64,000 bases of DNA from Pelargonium tetragonum (lineage: Eukaryota; Streptophyta; Magnoliopsida; Geraniales; Geraniaceae). Position numbers and translations under genes: made by a program. The stretch is taken from contig JAYMTL010000115.1 in NCBI GenBank assembly GCA_036897445.1, positions 1-64,000 of the forward strand, in the 5' to 3' direction. Below the pieces are notes generated by a model. That model saw only the letters and a program-made list of their open reading frames with translations, was not told where the DNA came from and did no database searches. Positions 52,601-64,000 of the stretch are shown here, piece after piece. Position 1 is the first letter of the stretch. Every line of letters starts with the position of its first letter.

Positions 52601-55600
52601 TGGGTTCGAGTAAGACTATAGTATAAGGGACTCTCTGTCTGGCAGGGTTTTGGGATATTTTAGAAACGAGTTTCAATTAAGGTTGTTTAAAAAATGAATA
52701 TAGTATTCTGTGGAACTAAGCTATTATAGAATGCAATACCTCTATATTTGTAAGAAGTTATCCTTGCAATTCAATAAAATACTACGGCTTATGAAAATGT
52801 AACTCTTTAGTTAGTATACCCTTTGGCATGAATTTGTCTCTTTATTTAATCCTAGAAATCTCTATTCTACGGTCAGATAACGGATTTTTGTGCATTCTTG
52901 GATAAAAAGAGGAAATTTAGGTCTGTAGCATATTCCTGTGTTTTTTATTTTAGGCTCCCTTCTACTTCTTTAGTTAAGAGTGAAGTGTGAACAAGCACGT
53001 TATTTATAGCGGGGTCTAAAAAGCTTTGCGATATTGACCCAATTAGAAACCCGATTTTAAGTTTTAAACCCCTTTACTGGCTGTCAAATCAAGATAGACT
53101 CTATAATATAAGTAGTGTGCTTGTTAGACATAAGAAATTCAATATTAAATAAAGATAGTACGTGCACCTGCTATAGCTATAGTGTGTTACCTTGAGAGAT
53201 ACGCAATTGGGACTGGGCGTGCCTGTTATGATAGAAAAGCCCTTATAAACATCCGAGACTCTCCTATCCTTACCGTCTAGTAATTTGTATTTACTGAAAA
53301 TTCCGTCTTTCCTAAGGGCATAATCCTTAAAGTAATTCTAAAAAGTCAGAGCAGATTTCTGCTCACATAAAAGTTGTACCTTATCCTATATGAACGCGGC
53401 TCAGATATTTCACATTGGTGTATATCGTAGGTTTCTATCTATTCGTGGTATAGCCTATTTAAAGTAAAGGGAATTCCCGTACCATTAAAGGACTTTATTT
53501 TATAAATAAAACCACTCCTCTTTTTATTTAAGTTTTTTTAACCGGGCCCTTCTGAATGAATTTTTTATAGGATCCTGGGCTTACCCTAACAGTTCTTTTA
53601 TAAGGAGGTTTTTTAGTTATGAAAAGAAGTTCCACTTTGTGTAACCTGTAAGTAGTTTGAGAAATAGCAAGGGCTCCCTTTTCCTCTAATACTAGGAGAT
53701 GCTTCCGTAAAGCTGCCTTTCTTTATTTATTCGTGGTTAATTGACAATAGGTTTTTAAATAGATTTAAGCTTATGTTTGATTCGAATTCGAACTAAATTA
53801 GACTGGTCCCAACAGGTACTCAGACGTTTTAGTGATAAGATCTGAAGAAAATGAAAGGTTTAAATACAAGACCTAAATTTCAAAAAGAAGGGCCTTAAAA
53901 CGAAATTTTAAGTTAAAACCCCTAAACAAAGAAACCCATAAAAGAAAGAATTTCTTTATAGTTCACTTGGGTCGCTGATAGGCCTCTCCTTTCTTCTATG
54001 TATGTAGGATAAAACTAAATAAAAATGAAATGGAAAATCCGAAACTTATAGTAATCTAGAATGAATTTTTTAAGGGCTCCCGTCAAATAGTGAACGCACC
54101 TGGCACGCTTAGTTTTGAATTTTTAAGACATCCAGAAAAAGGGGTCCTAGTTTAAACCTCTACCTAACGAGGGAATTGAATCAAAACCCGATAGAGATAT
54201 CCCGCGTAGCGCATTATAACCCCTGTCAAAACAGCTTTGATTAAGCTTTTTTGGGGACCCTTGTAACGTTGTCCGAATCGCTCTAATTTGGGCTATAATA
54301 GGCTCTAACGATTCAAAAAAACAAGAAACCAAGTGTCATCCAGTCGACTCTACAATTTTCGGAGTGAGGCATAAGTGCAATTTGAAATTCTGTAAGTACA
54401 TCGCGCTAGCCAAGGGGTTTTCCGCGAGTTGCTGCTTTGGATTGAGTGGATACATTTTGTAAAATTTGCGTTCATTTTGGAGTTGGGAGAATACATATAA
54501 GTAAAGAAAATTATAGATCGAAAAAAAGGGATCTATACACTGTAGTTCAAGTTTTTTCACGGAGAATAAAAACTACTACCTCAAATGTAACTTTAAAAGA
54601 AAGGAATTTCTGGAAATAGGGAGGCCATACTCCGAAGGAGGATGATTTTTTTCTTATCTGGTTTTGTGTATAATGAATGTCTAAATGCCAACCCTTCTTT
54701 TTCTTTGCGCTAGGAAATTTTACGCGCAGGGTAGCATATGCTTTAGTTTACAGGGGTTTCGTAAAAGCACTTAGAATATAAGGGGTTAACTCTCCGCTTT
54801 TTTGTTTTCTTTACTTTATATAAGCTTTTTAAAGTGCTAAGATATAGTAAGGTCTTCTATAAAGCAAAACTTTTTCTTTTTATAAAACGACGAAGGCAAG
54901 ACTAATAAAAAAAATTCCGCGTTGTTAATTTCCTAAGTCCTAAGTAAGCTGGTTGGATTAAAACCCCTCTAATTATATATAATAGAAAAGAAGATTGTGA
55001 AAAAGCACAAGGCAGTAGTCAATTAGCAAGAAGGCTTATACATTGTCAGGGCCTTAAATCAAAAAGGCAAATAGAAGAATAATGAAGTTTTTCATATATT
55101 ACTCAAAAAAGAGATGTCAAATTATTTAAAAATTGGATAAAAATAGATTCTGCTTACAGACGAGGGATTGCCTTCTCAACGACGGTAACAACTTAGAATG
55201 GACTGATTGAGGTGGGGTAGGTAAGGCTCCTAATCCTACTAACTCTTAGTAGTATAGAATTTTGTACTAAACTATGTACGGGGTCCATGCTTTAGATTTT
55301 TTTATAGGGAGCTTACAATACAATTACAAGGCTCAACTGTAAGCTTGGATTTCGTAAAAGGCGAATTCTTAAATATACGAGGAAGTAAAATCATGAAATG
55401 TAGAATCCTACACGGAAACCCTTTAATTAAGCCGCGTTTATGCATCGAAAAGAACCTTAAAAAAGTAATTTATTAAGGATTTAATTAGACCGTTTATCAA
55501 GAAAGAGTAACTTATACTACTTATACTAAAAAGACTCTAAAGTTTGACAGGTTTTTACTTAAAGATCTTCCAAAGTCCTAGGCAGCCTTGTTAAATAAAA

Positions 55601-56173
55601 ACGGAGACTCGGACAGGAAAACTCGCGTTTGCAACATAAAAAAGATCCAGGTTTATATGCTTTACTATGCCTTTAGAAGAGTCGCCAAAGCCAATTCTGG
55701 GAGAATAGACGTTAAAAAGGGGTCTCGAAACTTTTTCTTTTTACTCGCTGAGTTAGAAATTTCACAGGGGAACCTCGCTTTTAATAAGAACTCTTTTTTG
55801 GAATATACCCGTCAGTCCACAGTAACTAGAACTCGTAATTTTTAGTTTCATAATAAATTTTTAGAGGTTTTACTGAGTTCTAAATGTCTTTTTGTAAGGG
55901 CTTTCACAAGACCAAAAGGAGTCAAAAGTTGGAACCCATAAAAGCTCTCTTAGAAAAGAAAAGGAAGCGCTGCGTAAAAAAACAAAGTTTTTTTACGTTA
56001 TTCTATAAAAATCTTTTACTAAAGCCAACCTATACAATACAAAAAAAAGCCTTTCTTTTGAATTGGGGTTATCCACCCATTTATAAATCCTAGAAGCAAA
56101 ATCTAACATTGCGTATATAGAAGAGGGAGTTCCTTGTAGAACTAGCTAGATAGTTTTTTATTTTAGAAGTTTA

Positions 56174-56210
56174 GTGTTCATATAATATAGAATCTGGTTT
56201 CCATAATCAG
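56174..56210 (+). pseudogene. tRNA-like D and anticodon arms, possible trnW relic
   Basis: GTTC (56176-56179) pairs with GAAT (56190-56193) around a 10-nt loop, as in a D arm. Next to it CTGGT (56194-56198) pairs fully with ATCAG (56206-56210) around the 7-nt loop TTCCATA. That loop has U at position 33 and places CCA, the tryptophan anticodon, at 34-36. No matching T arm or acceptor stem follows at the right distance, so at most half a tRNA remains. It could be chance, because only about 35 bases are involved. Confidence 0.22.
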
Positions 56211-58253
56211 CTCTTCAGTGCTTTAAGTCTAGGTTATTTGGTTCGGGTCCCATAAGAAATTGAAACTAATTTAAGGAAAGATCTTTCTCTTTACTTCGTA
56301 ACTGTTTCCTTGAAACTCCTCAAAAATGAGAAAAGCCTAAAAACTCTTTAAGCATTTTTATTTAAGTCAAAATTTTCTTAGGGAATGCCTTGACTATTAC
56401 TTCCTTAACTAACTCTATAGAATATATTAAGACGAAGAAAAAGCTAAGAAACAGGCTAGACTTAAAACTACTTATTTCCACGAGGTTGCATAAACTCTAT
56501 TAGAAACCCCTTCTAACTATATTTTTTAATAAGACAAGAGTCTATAAAATCTAGCACTTACTATAACTAGCTAAAACTAAAACTAGAAATGAAAACCAAG
56601 TTCTTTCCTACAAATAAAGAATTTACAGAGAAGTTCCTATACTTAAAATGGGTCACTTAATTCGATACAAATAAAATCCTTTTTATAATAAGGGAAAAGA
56701 AGAGCCCTTCAGGTAACCCTCCTTAACGCAAGTTACTTTCAACGCTACTATTGATATAAGTTTTTAGAATGAATTAAGAGTTCCTTACTTTTTTATTACA
56801 TACCTGTATTAAAAAAAGAGCGGGAGATTTTGTTAGTCTTTTATAAAAAAGGACTCTTGTGACCTTTGGTTTTGAAAAGAAGTCCTCGGATTTTACCCGT
56901 GGAGTCTTACTATATCGTTTCGAACTAGAAGACAGGTATACAGAAATTTTTAGGTTAGCACGCGAAAATGAAGTTCTTAGGACAGGCCCCTTTCTTGGAT
57001 TATATACTTTCAGAGAGATTCCTTTTTGAGGAAAAGTTTGATCTGTTAAATTTTTTTGCCTAAATTATCAAATTTTTAGTAATTAATTGACTTCCTTTTA
57101 AGTTAAGTCTTAGTCTTCGATGTTTTGAGGAGTTGCTTTTCCTTAATCCAGTCTCGGGGATAGGTATAAGGGCACGCCTATTCTAGTTCTAGTTAGAAGT
57201 TTTTATGAAAACGACATTTTAGGGCTCTGCTCTGTCTAAGAGTTTCCTTAAGCATAAGTAGTAGTTTTCAGAATAATTAAGTATAGGGAAGCGCCCTTGC
57301 TTTCTGTTACACCTATTCCTTATTCTATATCTGGACCCTATAAGGATTTTAGAACTTTATGGCTAGTATTTGCAGCTACAACTTTTTTGTAAAAGTGCGT
57401 ATAAGAGTAAAGGTTTATTAAATCTTTCTGATTCTTAATTGCATTACCTCGGATCTCTTTTTTTGTGTTAATCTTTTTAACGCAGAATTTCTTTTACTTA
57501 TATTATGTAAAGCCCAACTTTACCTCTTTTACTTACCTAACCTAATATAGATAGTAAAGAAGCTTCTCCTAAATAAGGTAAATAAGGGACGCGCCCCAAC
57601 TTAGCTACACTTCTTAGTTTATAACCTTGTTCAGTAAACACGCAAATTCAAATTTTATTGAAAAGTAAACCCAGGGAAAGAAATCTTCCTTTTAAAAACG
57701 CCCCTATTATTACAGATCCAAATCTAATAAAGAATCTCGTACTGCCACAAAAATAGAAAGACATTGCCTTATTAAGGTTTAAAAAGAAAACGAATTCTTT
57801 TAGGAAATTTCTTAGCTTCTCTAGCAACTTCTTGACTTCCCTTAAGAAAGTATACGTATACTAACCTAAGACTCTACTAGCATAAAATTGGAAAAATGAG
57901 GTTTTGCCTGAAATATCCATACGACAGGGCCCTATCAAACTAAGTTAAGATTCTTTATTTTCGGGTTCCTACAAGAAAATGTGAAATGAAAATATAAGGG
58001 CAATTTTTCGTTTAGAGTTATAAAATCTTGTTTATCCGTTGGTGGAAAGCTTTTTTATTAAGGGCGGGTTTCAAGGCTTTTTGATCATAAAAGATTGAGT
58101 TTCTTTTTTCTTGTTGCAGAAAATACAATATAAAAAACATGTCTAAAAAGTCCTCTACCTAATTAAAAAAAAAAGTATAAAAAGGAAGATTAGAGGCTAT
58201 AAAAAGGATGCAATGCAAGAGGAGTTAGTGCTTTATTAAAAGCTTCCTTTAGG

Positions 58254-58283
58254 TAAAATAAAAGGTGTAACCCCTTATTTTAT
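58254..58283. other. Imperfect stem-loop
   Basis: TAAAATAA...AGG on the left faces CC...TTATTTTA on the right around a short centre, with one or two unpaired bases. It could act as an RNA 3'-end hairpin as in organelle transcripts, but there is no adjacent gene to support that. Confidence 0.35.
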
Positions 58284-58752
58284 ATTATGTTCATTTACTA
58301 GTACAAGACTAGTTTACCTATATCATTAAAGGTCTCTGGCCCTTCCTTATGAGCTTATGAGAAACCCCGCTTAAGGCTTTTCGTAACGTATAACGCGCTT
58401 GAACTTTTGGGGTCCTATAAGCAGAGCCCTAATGAATTCGTCTGGCTTATTCAAAAACTAAAAACTGCGAGCGGTATTAAAATGAAAAGTGGGTTTTTAC
58501 CAAAAAAGGACTTGATTGAAAACAGAAAAAGCTTTTTTATAATCAATTATCTGGACTGGAGTACTCAGTTAGAAACTACTCGGTTTATCAGATTCTACTA
58601 TGTTGGGTATTCCTAGTTGCTTGCTAGTTGTACCGGCATTTCACCAAATTGAACAAGCCCCCTCTATTGTGGACTTCATAGGAGAATAAAAAGATTATAT
58701 CACTCCGGTACTATAGTGTATATATAGCGCTTAAATTTACAGTAATTTATAG

Positions 58753-58810
58753 GAGCCCCCCTTTTTTTCTAGCTTCCTTTCTAATTACTTACTATCTAGA
58801 GCCCCCCTTT
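58753..58810. repeat. 12-bp direct repeat GAGCCCCCCTTT, two copies 46 bp apart
   Basis: GAGCCCCCCTTT lies at 58753-58764 and 58799-58810. The pyrimidine-rich DNA after each copy is loosely similar, so this may be a decayed tandem duplication with a period of about 46 bp. Confidence 0.6.
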
Positions 58811-61800
58811 CCTTTAGTTCCTCTTAAACTAAGAAGATATAGAAGATTCGTAATGACCAAATTCTTCTATAAGGTACTCCAGAATTTTATATTAACTTAT
58901 GTCTAAGCATTTCAGTAAAGTATAGTTAAGTTGCGTTCAAAGTCTTGTTTTTTTAGTAAATAAACGTAAGGATAATTCTTAAGAAAGTGTATTTAGTTCA
59001 ATCGACCAGAAACTCTTACTCGAAAAACTATAAGGCAAGGGGTTCCTTGAACTGCAGGTTATACTTAAGGATCCCAGCAATCATAAATTCTTATACAAAA
59101 ATGCCGGAAACCTCTAGGCTTGAGCTTTTTGACATATTACACCTCTCTCTTGTATGTAAAAAGAGGATCTGTTTTAGTTGCCCCGTTCTGTAAATTAAGT
59201 ACTGAAAAAGCCCCCTTTTCTAAGAGATTTCAATTTGTTCTACTGTTCTACTACTTTTTTTTTGGAAATTCAATCTTAATCCTAGTATGAGTAAAAAGGT
59301 TAATGATAGAGCTGAATAATAAACAAAAAATCTTGGCTGAAACTTGGGCATCATAAATTGACTGTATAAAAAGAAATATAAAAAAACCCCGGATTAATCT
59401 TTAGTGTTTATCTTTCTTTTGTGCTTTGGAATCCCTTTTGAGGAGTAGAAAATCCCCAATTCCGGAGTTGTTAAACTAAATGACATTTATATATAAGAGA
59501 TTTCAATCCATAATTTTGAAAATGTAGTCCAAAAGGAATTTCTATTTAACTCTACTAATGTCAAATTTCCTAGTGTGCTTAATTAAAATAAATATAAATG
59601 AGGGGGCTTATCTATGACTAAGAATTCCAAAAAGCCGAAATTCTTATTAAGAATAGTGAAGGTATAATAGCTCAGCAGTAAGGATAGGCTTGATTGATGG
59701 AAGTCTTATTCCTTTTTTTGCCCATACCACTATAAAAAAAATTCCCTTTTACGAGGATTTTTATTATCTATCCAGAACAAGGAGAGTCCGGGATTTATGT
59801 GTCGTGTCCAACTCCTAAAGGAGTTTTTATAGTCTAGTTTTAAATCGATATATTCTTTCTGTATATAGAATTCTATAAGTCCTTTCTTTTTGGCATTTAA
59901 GCTATACTAGATCCTGGCATAAATTGTATTTCGAGTACTACGGACAATGAGTATAAGAATATGAAGGAGTAAGTCCTATCCTCCCTAAACTACCTTTAAA
60001 GTAAATTGCTTATTTAAGCGTAGCCCTTTTTGGTTCCCCCTTCTAATTAGAATAAAAACGTGCAGCTCTGTATAACATACCTTATTAATTTTAAAATCAC
60101 TAACATTTCTAAATAAAAAATTCAAAAGGAAACTTGTTTATAAAAAAACGGAATACCCGTGGCAAGTCAATAGAATTCAAATGTGTTAGTACTGGACGTT
60201 CATGCATATGCCTTCTTTTTAACTTAGTAAAAATTGGGAATTAAGAGTGTATACTCCATATTCTAATTTACTAAATGTTCTTGAAAAAGGCCCTACTGCT
60301 CGAGTTCGTTATGTATAGATATTCCTAAATGGGTTCTCTGGGACCCCTCCTATGTATGAAAGAAGTGCTTCTAATATTAAAATTGGAACGGTTATAAAAA
60401 GAGATTTAGATTAAGAAGTCTTGAATCTCGGGGTTTCTCCAAAGTGTAAGAGGCTGCCTTGATAGAGATTCTAGGCGCTCACGTGGGTATCTTGTCTCAT
60501 AATTGTAAGAATAAGATTTTTATAAAGATAGTTCAGCTAAAGGTAACGGATTCTTTTACAAAAATATACATGAGTTTTTTATTCCTTTAGTATCTAGGTT
60601 ATAGTCGTAATTTCCATTCCAATTATATAAGAAAGCTCAAGACTTAAGATAGGAGCTTTAGCACCGTATTTAGATTCTTATTTTTGGATACATTGAAAAT
60701 TTCTCAGGAGTCTTCTATGCATTATGCACTTAAATAAAGTCTAGAGAAACAAAAGAAAGGATATAGCCTTTTTAAGTAGTACAAGAGTTTTTTGCTCTTC
60801 AAAAGGGTGAACTTTAGGGAGTGCTTAAAGGTGCTGCTCAGGTAACTGACTTTTCATAGGATACGTAAATCTTTTTACACTTTTATGTAAGGAAGCCTTG
60901 TAAAACCTCAGGGTTTGTATATAAGAATAATCAATATAAAAGTTTAAATCTTCTTGTTAAAATAAAAAGTACTCTTGCGGTTTGCTAAGAATATGAAAGA
61001 CTATTTTGACATATTCTGCAATCTTTCTTTTTGTATACTAAATCGGGTGCCCTTTTATAACTAAATGCTCCTTATTAGAAGGAGACCCTTAGGAGTTAAA
61101 AAGTCAACACCAAAAAGAAAGAAATACAAGGAGTTAATCCATCTAGAACTCAATCACGAAGACTCCTAAAAGAAAAGTCAAAAGCTTCTTTAATTTAATA
61201 GAATACCCTAGTAACTCAGTAAGAAACAACGACTTACTAGCTATATCAATCACGATAAGTCGAAGTAGTGTAAGATTAAGGCCCCTCATTTGAGAGTAGT
61301 TTTGATTGGTGTTATAAAAAATTTATAGAAGGAAATCCTGTGCTGCTATAGTTATTGAAAGATTCCAACTGAGCTCTACTACTTTCCAAGCTAACCAGTT
61401 ACTTTTTGGTGCCAAAAGAGTATATTATTAAGGGGCTCTCCCTAAGAATCCCGTCTAAAGAAATGCGGGTAATCCTTAGGTTTCTGTTTGTACTGTGATA
61501 AAAATTCTCATATCCTATGTAACCTTACCAGTACAAATGAAGAAGAAGCAGATATAATGTAAGCTCAAAAGAAAAGAGTACTTCAAAAAAGAGAAGAACC
61601 TACGGGTTAAGCAGTACTGCCAGTCATTTTGGTTCGTTTAGGAATCTGAAAGGGCTTCTTGAATACTTCTAACCAAAACCTAAAAGATACCGGGATAATA
61701 CGGAGTCACTTTAAATCGCGTTGTTTACCTATGAGAGGTCTTATAAAAAAACCTAGATTTATGCTATAATTAGTAGCGGTGGTTTTATTACTCTTAATTT

Positions 61801-63069
61801 TGGGTGTATAAATTTTTGTTATCAAAACTCTAAATAATAAGTCCTCAGACTTTGATAGCTTGCTAATTTTAATAAAAATCTTCCTTTTGTTAAGGTGCTC
61901 GGGAGAATACACAAATTGACGGCTTTCCTTTATCTTTATACGGAGGGTTCTCAATAAGACTTCCAAGGCCGAGAGCTAGGTCTTAAAATCTTATTGTCAG
62001 AAGACTTGTACCAAAATTAACTCATAATAAAATATCCGGGCACTTGTAATTAAAAAAAGTCAATTTTACTTAAAAATTATATGCTACTCTTCGGAGGGGA
62101 TCCCTTATTTACTTACAAAACCCAAGGGAATTTCTCTAAGAATTGCACCTACGCTCGAGAGTTCCTGCACTAGTATATCCTAGGAGGATTCTCCTTGACC
62201 GAAAACTTTGGTACTCTCGTCCTATTTTTTTCTTATTTTATTTTAAAGTCTTTTTTTAGTTGAGCAGTAGGAAAGATTCAATAATGACTTTATTAATCAA
62301 ACAAAAGTAAAGTTTTCTTTTATTAGGCCTTGTTATTAAGTTGAATCTATTCCTTAGCAACTCCTCTTTTTATTTATAGTAACTACCTTAAGGGGTCCTT
62401 AGGCTCCTATACTACTTACCCAGATAACTCTTAAGTGTAGTATGAATTACTCGATAAAAGAAGGAAAGCGGGTTTTTTCACCCTAAATAATGAAGCGCTT
62501 TGGAGTAAAAGTAAAAAGAGAAGCCGCCTAAACTGAATTTGGGAACCGTTACATTTGACGGGCATCCTGAATGACATTACCCTTGAAAGTTTATAATATG
62601 AAAATCTCGCATTTTTTTAAGCTAGAGTAACTCGCTTATCAGTTTATCTTTGACAGCCTCTGTTCTGTCCCAACTAAAGGACACCTTTTTGAAGAAGTAG
62701 AGTATCCATATGCTTAAGATTTTGAATACTTTAATACAAAGGAATTTGGGAATAGTTTCCATATAGTGCGCAGAGAATATAGCCTAAATTCTTAACTTAA
62801 AGGCAGTAATATTCATTATTTTAGTGAATAAGGAATTTAGATGGGTCCTAATAAAGCAATCTGAGAAACTTTATTCTTATTATGGTTACAAATACTAAGA
62901 AAAGGGCAGATTATAGATAAATGCATTGAGTTTGATCCCTACATCTATATTAATGTTCCACTCGAGACTAGAATAAGTAAACTGAAACGTGCTTACGACC
63001 TAGAGACATCTAGGACATGAATAAGAGCTCCGGATACTTTCTCCTTGTAATTCTCAGCCGAGAGTAACT

Positions 63070-63099
63070 TAAAAAGGGAGGAATTATCTTCCCTTTTTA
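63070..63099. other. 10-bp perfect hairpin
   Basis: TAAAAAGGGA (63070-63079) pairs with TCCCTTTTTA (63090-63099) across a 10-nt loop. The arms have the same A-run/G-run to C-run/T-run layout as the dispersed near-palindromes, but with a wide loop. There is no gene beside it, so a terminator role cannot be argued. Confidence 0.5.
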
Positions 63100-64000
63100 T
63101 AGGGAACTTCTGAAGGTTAGCTTTTTTTAGAAGTTATAAAACTTGTACACCTGAAATTTGTACTAAATAAGCTGCCCCAGACATCCTTGGAGTACTAAAA
63201 AACAAACAGGAACCAAAGAGTATCGAGTTAATAAACCCAATATAAAAACACTGGAAATAGCTGGCAGCCCTATTATTCGAAAACTAGAAAGGGTTTCTAT
63301 TCTAATGTACAAGATTTAAAACGCCTCACAAAAAGGATATGAATAGTTGCTGCATCCCACCCCAGTTCTTTTCTTGAGGTTTATGCCCTAGTTTTTAATA
63401 ACGAGACGTGGAAGAAGACCTTTATAAATAAATAAGAAATAAGGTTGAACTAGGCAAGCCTCCAATCTGGGATTTCCCCGTCTTCAGATCGTAATGTAAT
63501 GACTCTAGATAGATTTTCGATTGTGGATAAAGACTCCGACTATAAAAATGACTCTTTACTTTGCCGCACCAAAAAAACCAAGAAGCTTCCTTAAAGGGGC
63601 CCGTTCTTTTTTTTTTTTAACAATATCACGACTTTCTAGTAAAAGATCCTTATTAGCTTAGCAGTCTCTATGCCTTTTTGTATACTTCTATTTTTTAATC
63701 CGAGCGGGAATCCCTTAATGAATTACGGGCTTTTTTACTGACTCAGGTCAGGGGGTTTCCCTTAACCAGATTAGCGGACTTCATAAAAACTATAAATATC
63801 TAGGTTCAAAAGGGACTCTACATAGGTAACGAAGTTAACAAACTAACCGTAATACCAAAGACTAGCTCTCCCCTTGTGAGATAGTAGAGATCTCAAGATC
63901 TTCCTATAGAACTTCTTCTTCAAGAGAGCCTTTTACTATATATAATGGGTTTGCCATCTAGACCCTTCTTTCTATAAAGCCCACTGTTATAATGAAGCTG

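Larger units (their letters stand above)
46561..56163. other. AT-rich DNA without recognisable genes
   Basis: The stretch contains TA microsatellites (48397-48414, 48603-48616) and short-word family members at 48727 (reverse), 49646 and 54136. A 78-codon frame at 46860-47096 and an 81-codon frame at 51830-52075 are unrecognised. Two consecutive + strand frames, 55588-55845 (85 codons) and 55884-56093 (69 codons), are 38 bp apart and rich in lysine and arginine. I regard them as chance unless homologues are found. Confidence 0.65.
56263..64000. other. AT-rich DNA without recognisable genes
   Basis: Open frames are 86 codons or shorter and unrecognised. The stretch holds a run of ten A (58165-58174), a run of twelve T (63607-63618), hairpins near 58254 and 63070, the paired GAGCCCCCCTTT words at 58753/58799, and short-word family members at 58409, 62392 and 63593. 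A D-arm-like fragment (TAGCTCAGCAG) near 59677 lacks the rest of a tRNA. Confidence 0.65.

Noticed and set aside
59669-59720. Apparent tRNA with D arm TAGCTCAGCAG and paired ends
   Set aside because: Only 52 nt between the ends, with no T arm and no anticodon stem.
62926-62940. GAGTTTGATCC word, as at the start of small-subunit rRNA
   Set aside because: The following bases do not continue the rRNA sequence. It is a chance short match.
1-64000. CRISPR array, group II intron core, or intact transposable element
   Set aside because: I saw no regularly spaced repeats, domain V-like hairpin with conserved bases, or transposase motif on either strand.

Overview
The window is about 64 kb of AT-rich DNA (about 35-37% G+C where I counted by hand) with no protein gene I can recognise. 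The longest ATG-started open frame is 102 codons. That is about what random sequence of this composition and length would give, and none of the frames resembles a family I know. I see no rRNA, intron core, CRISPR array or intact transposase or polymerase domain.

The best clue to origin is a decayed but nearly full-geometry tRNA-Phe-like sequence at 2818-2890. Its anticodon arm, variable loop and 3' acceptor strand resemble the native trnF of plant mitochondria. A second tRNA-like sequence (11616-11698) and several isolated tRNA-arm-like fragments point weakly the same way. The simplest reading is intergenic DNA of a very large, expanded plant-type mitochondrial genome. The alternative is a gene-free AT-rich nuclear block, for example a RIP-mutated fungal isochore. 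In hand samples TpA exceeds ApT and CpA+TpG is depleted, which is the classic RIP signature. I cannot decide between the two from sequence alone.

Layout. 1-6362: featureless apart from a perfect 33-bp tandem duplication (1130-1195) and the trnF relic. 6363-7330: a pyrimidine-rich tract. 7331-40556: a long desert carrying most copies of a short G-run/C-run word. 40557-41700: two diverged tandem copies of a roughly 540-580-bp unit. 41701-45819: unassigned DNA. 45820-46560: a third, more diverged relative of the tandem unit. 46561-64000: desert with TA microsatellites, hairpins and more copies of the short word.

No genes can be shown to work together here. The most notable structure is a family of short near-palindromes of the form AAA(A)GGGG-N(0-2)-CCY. 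They are scattered over the whole window and mostly in one orientation.
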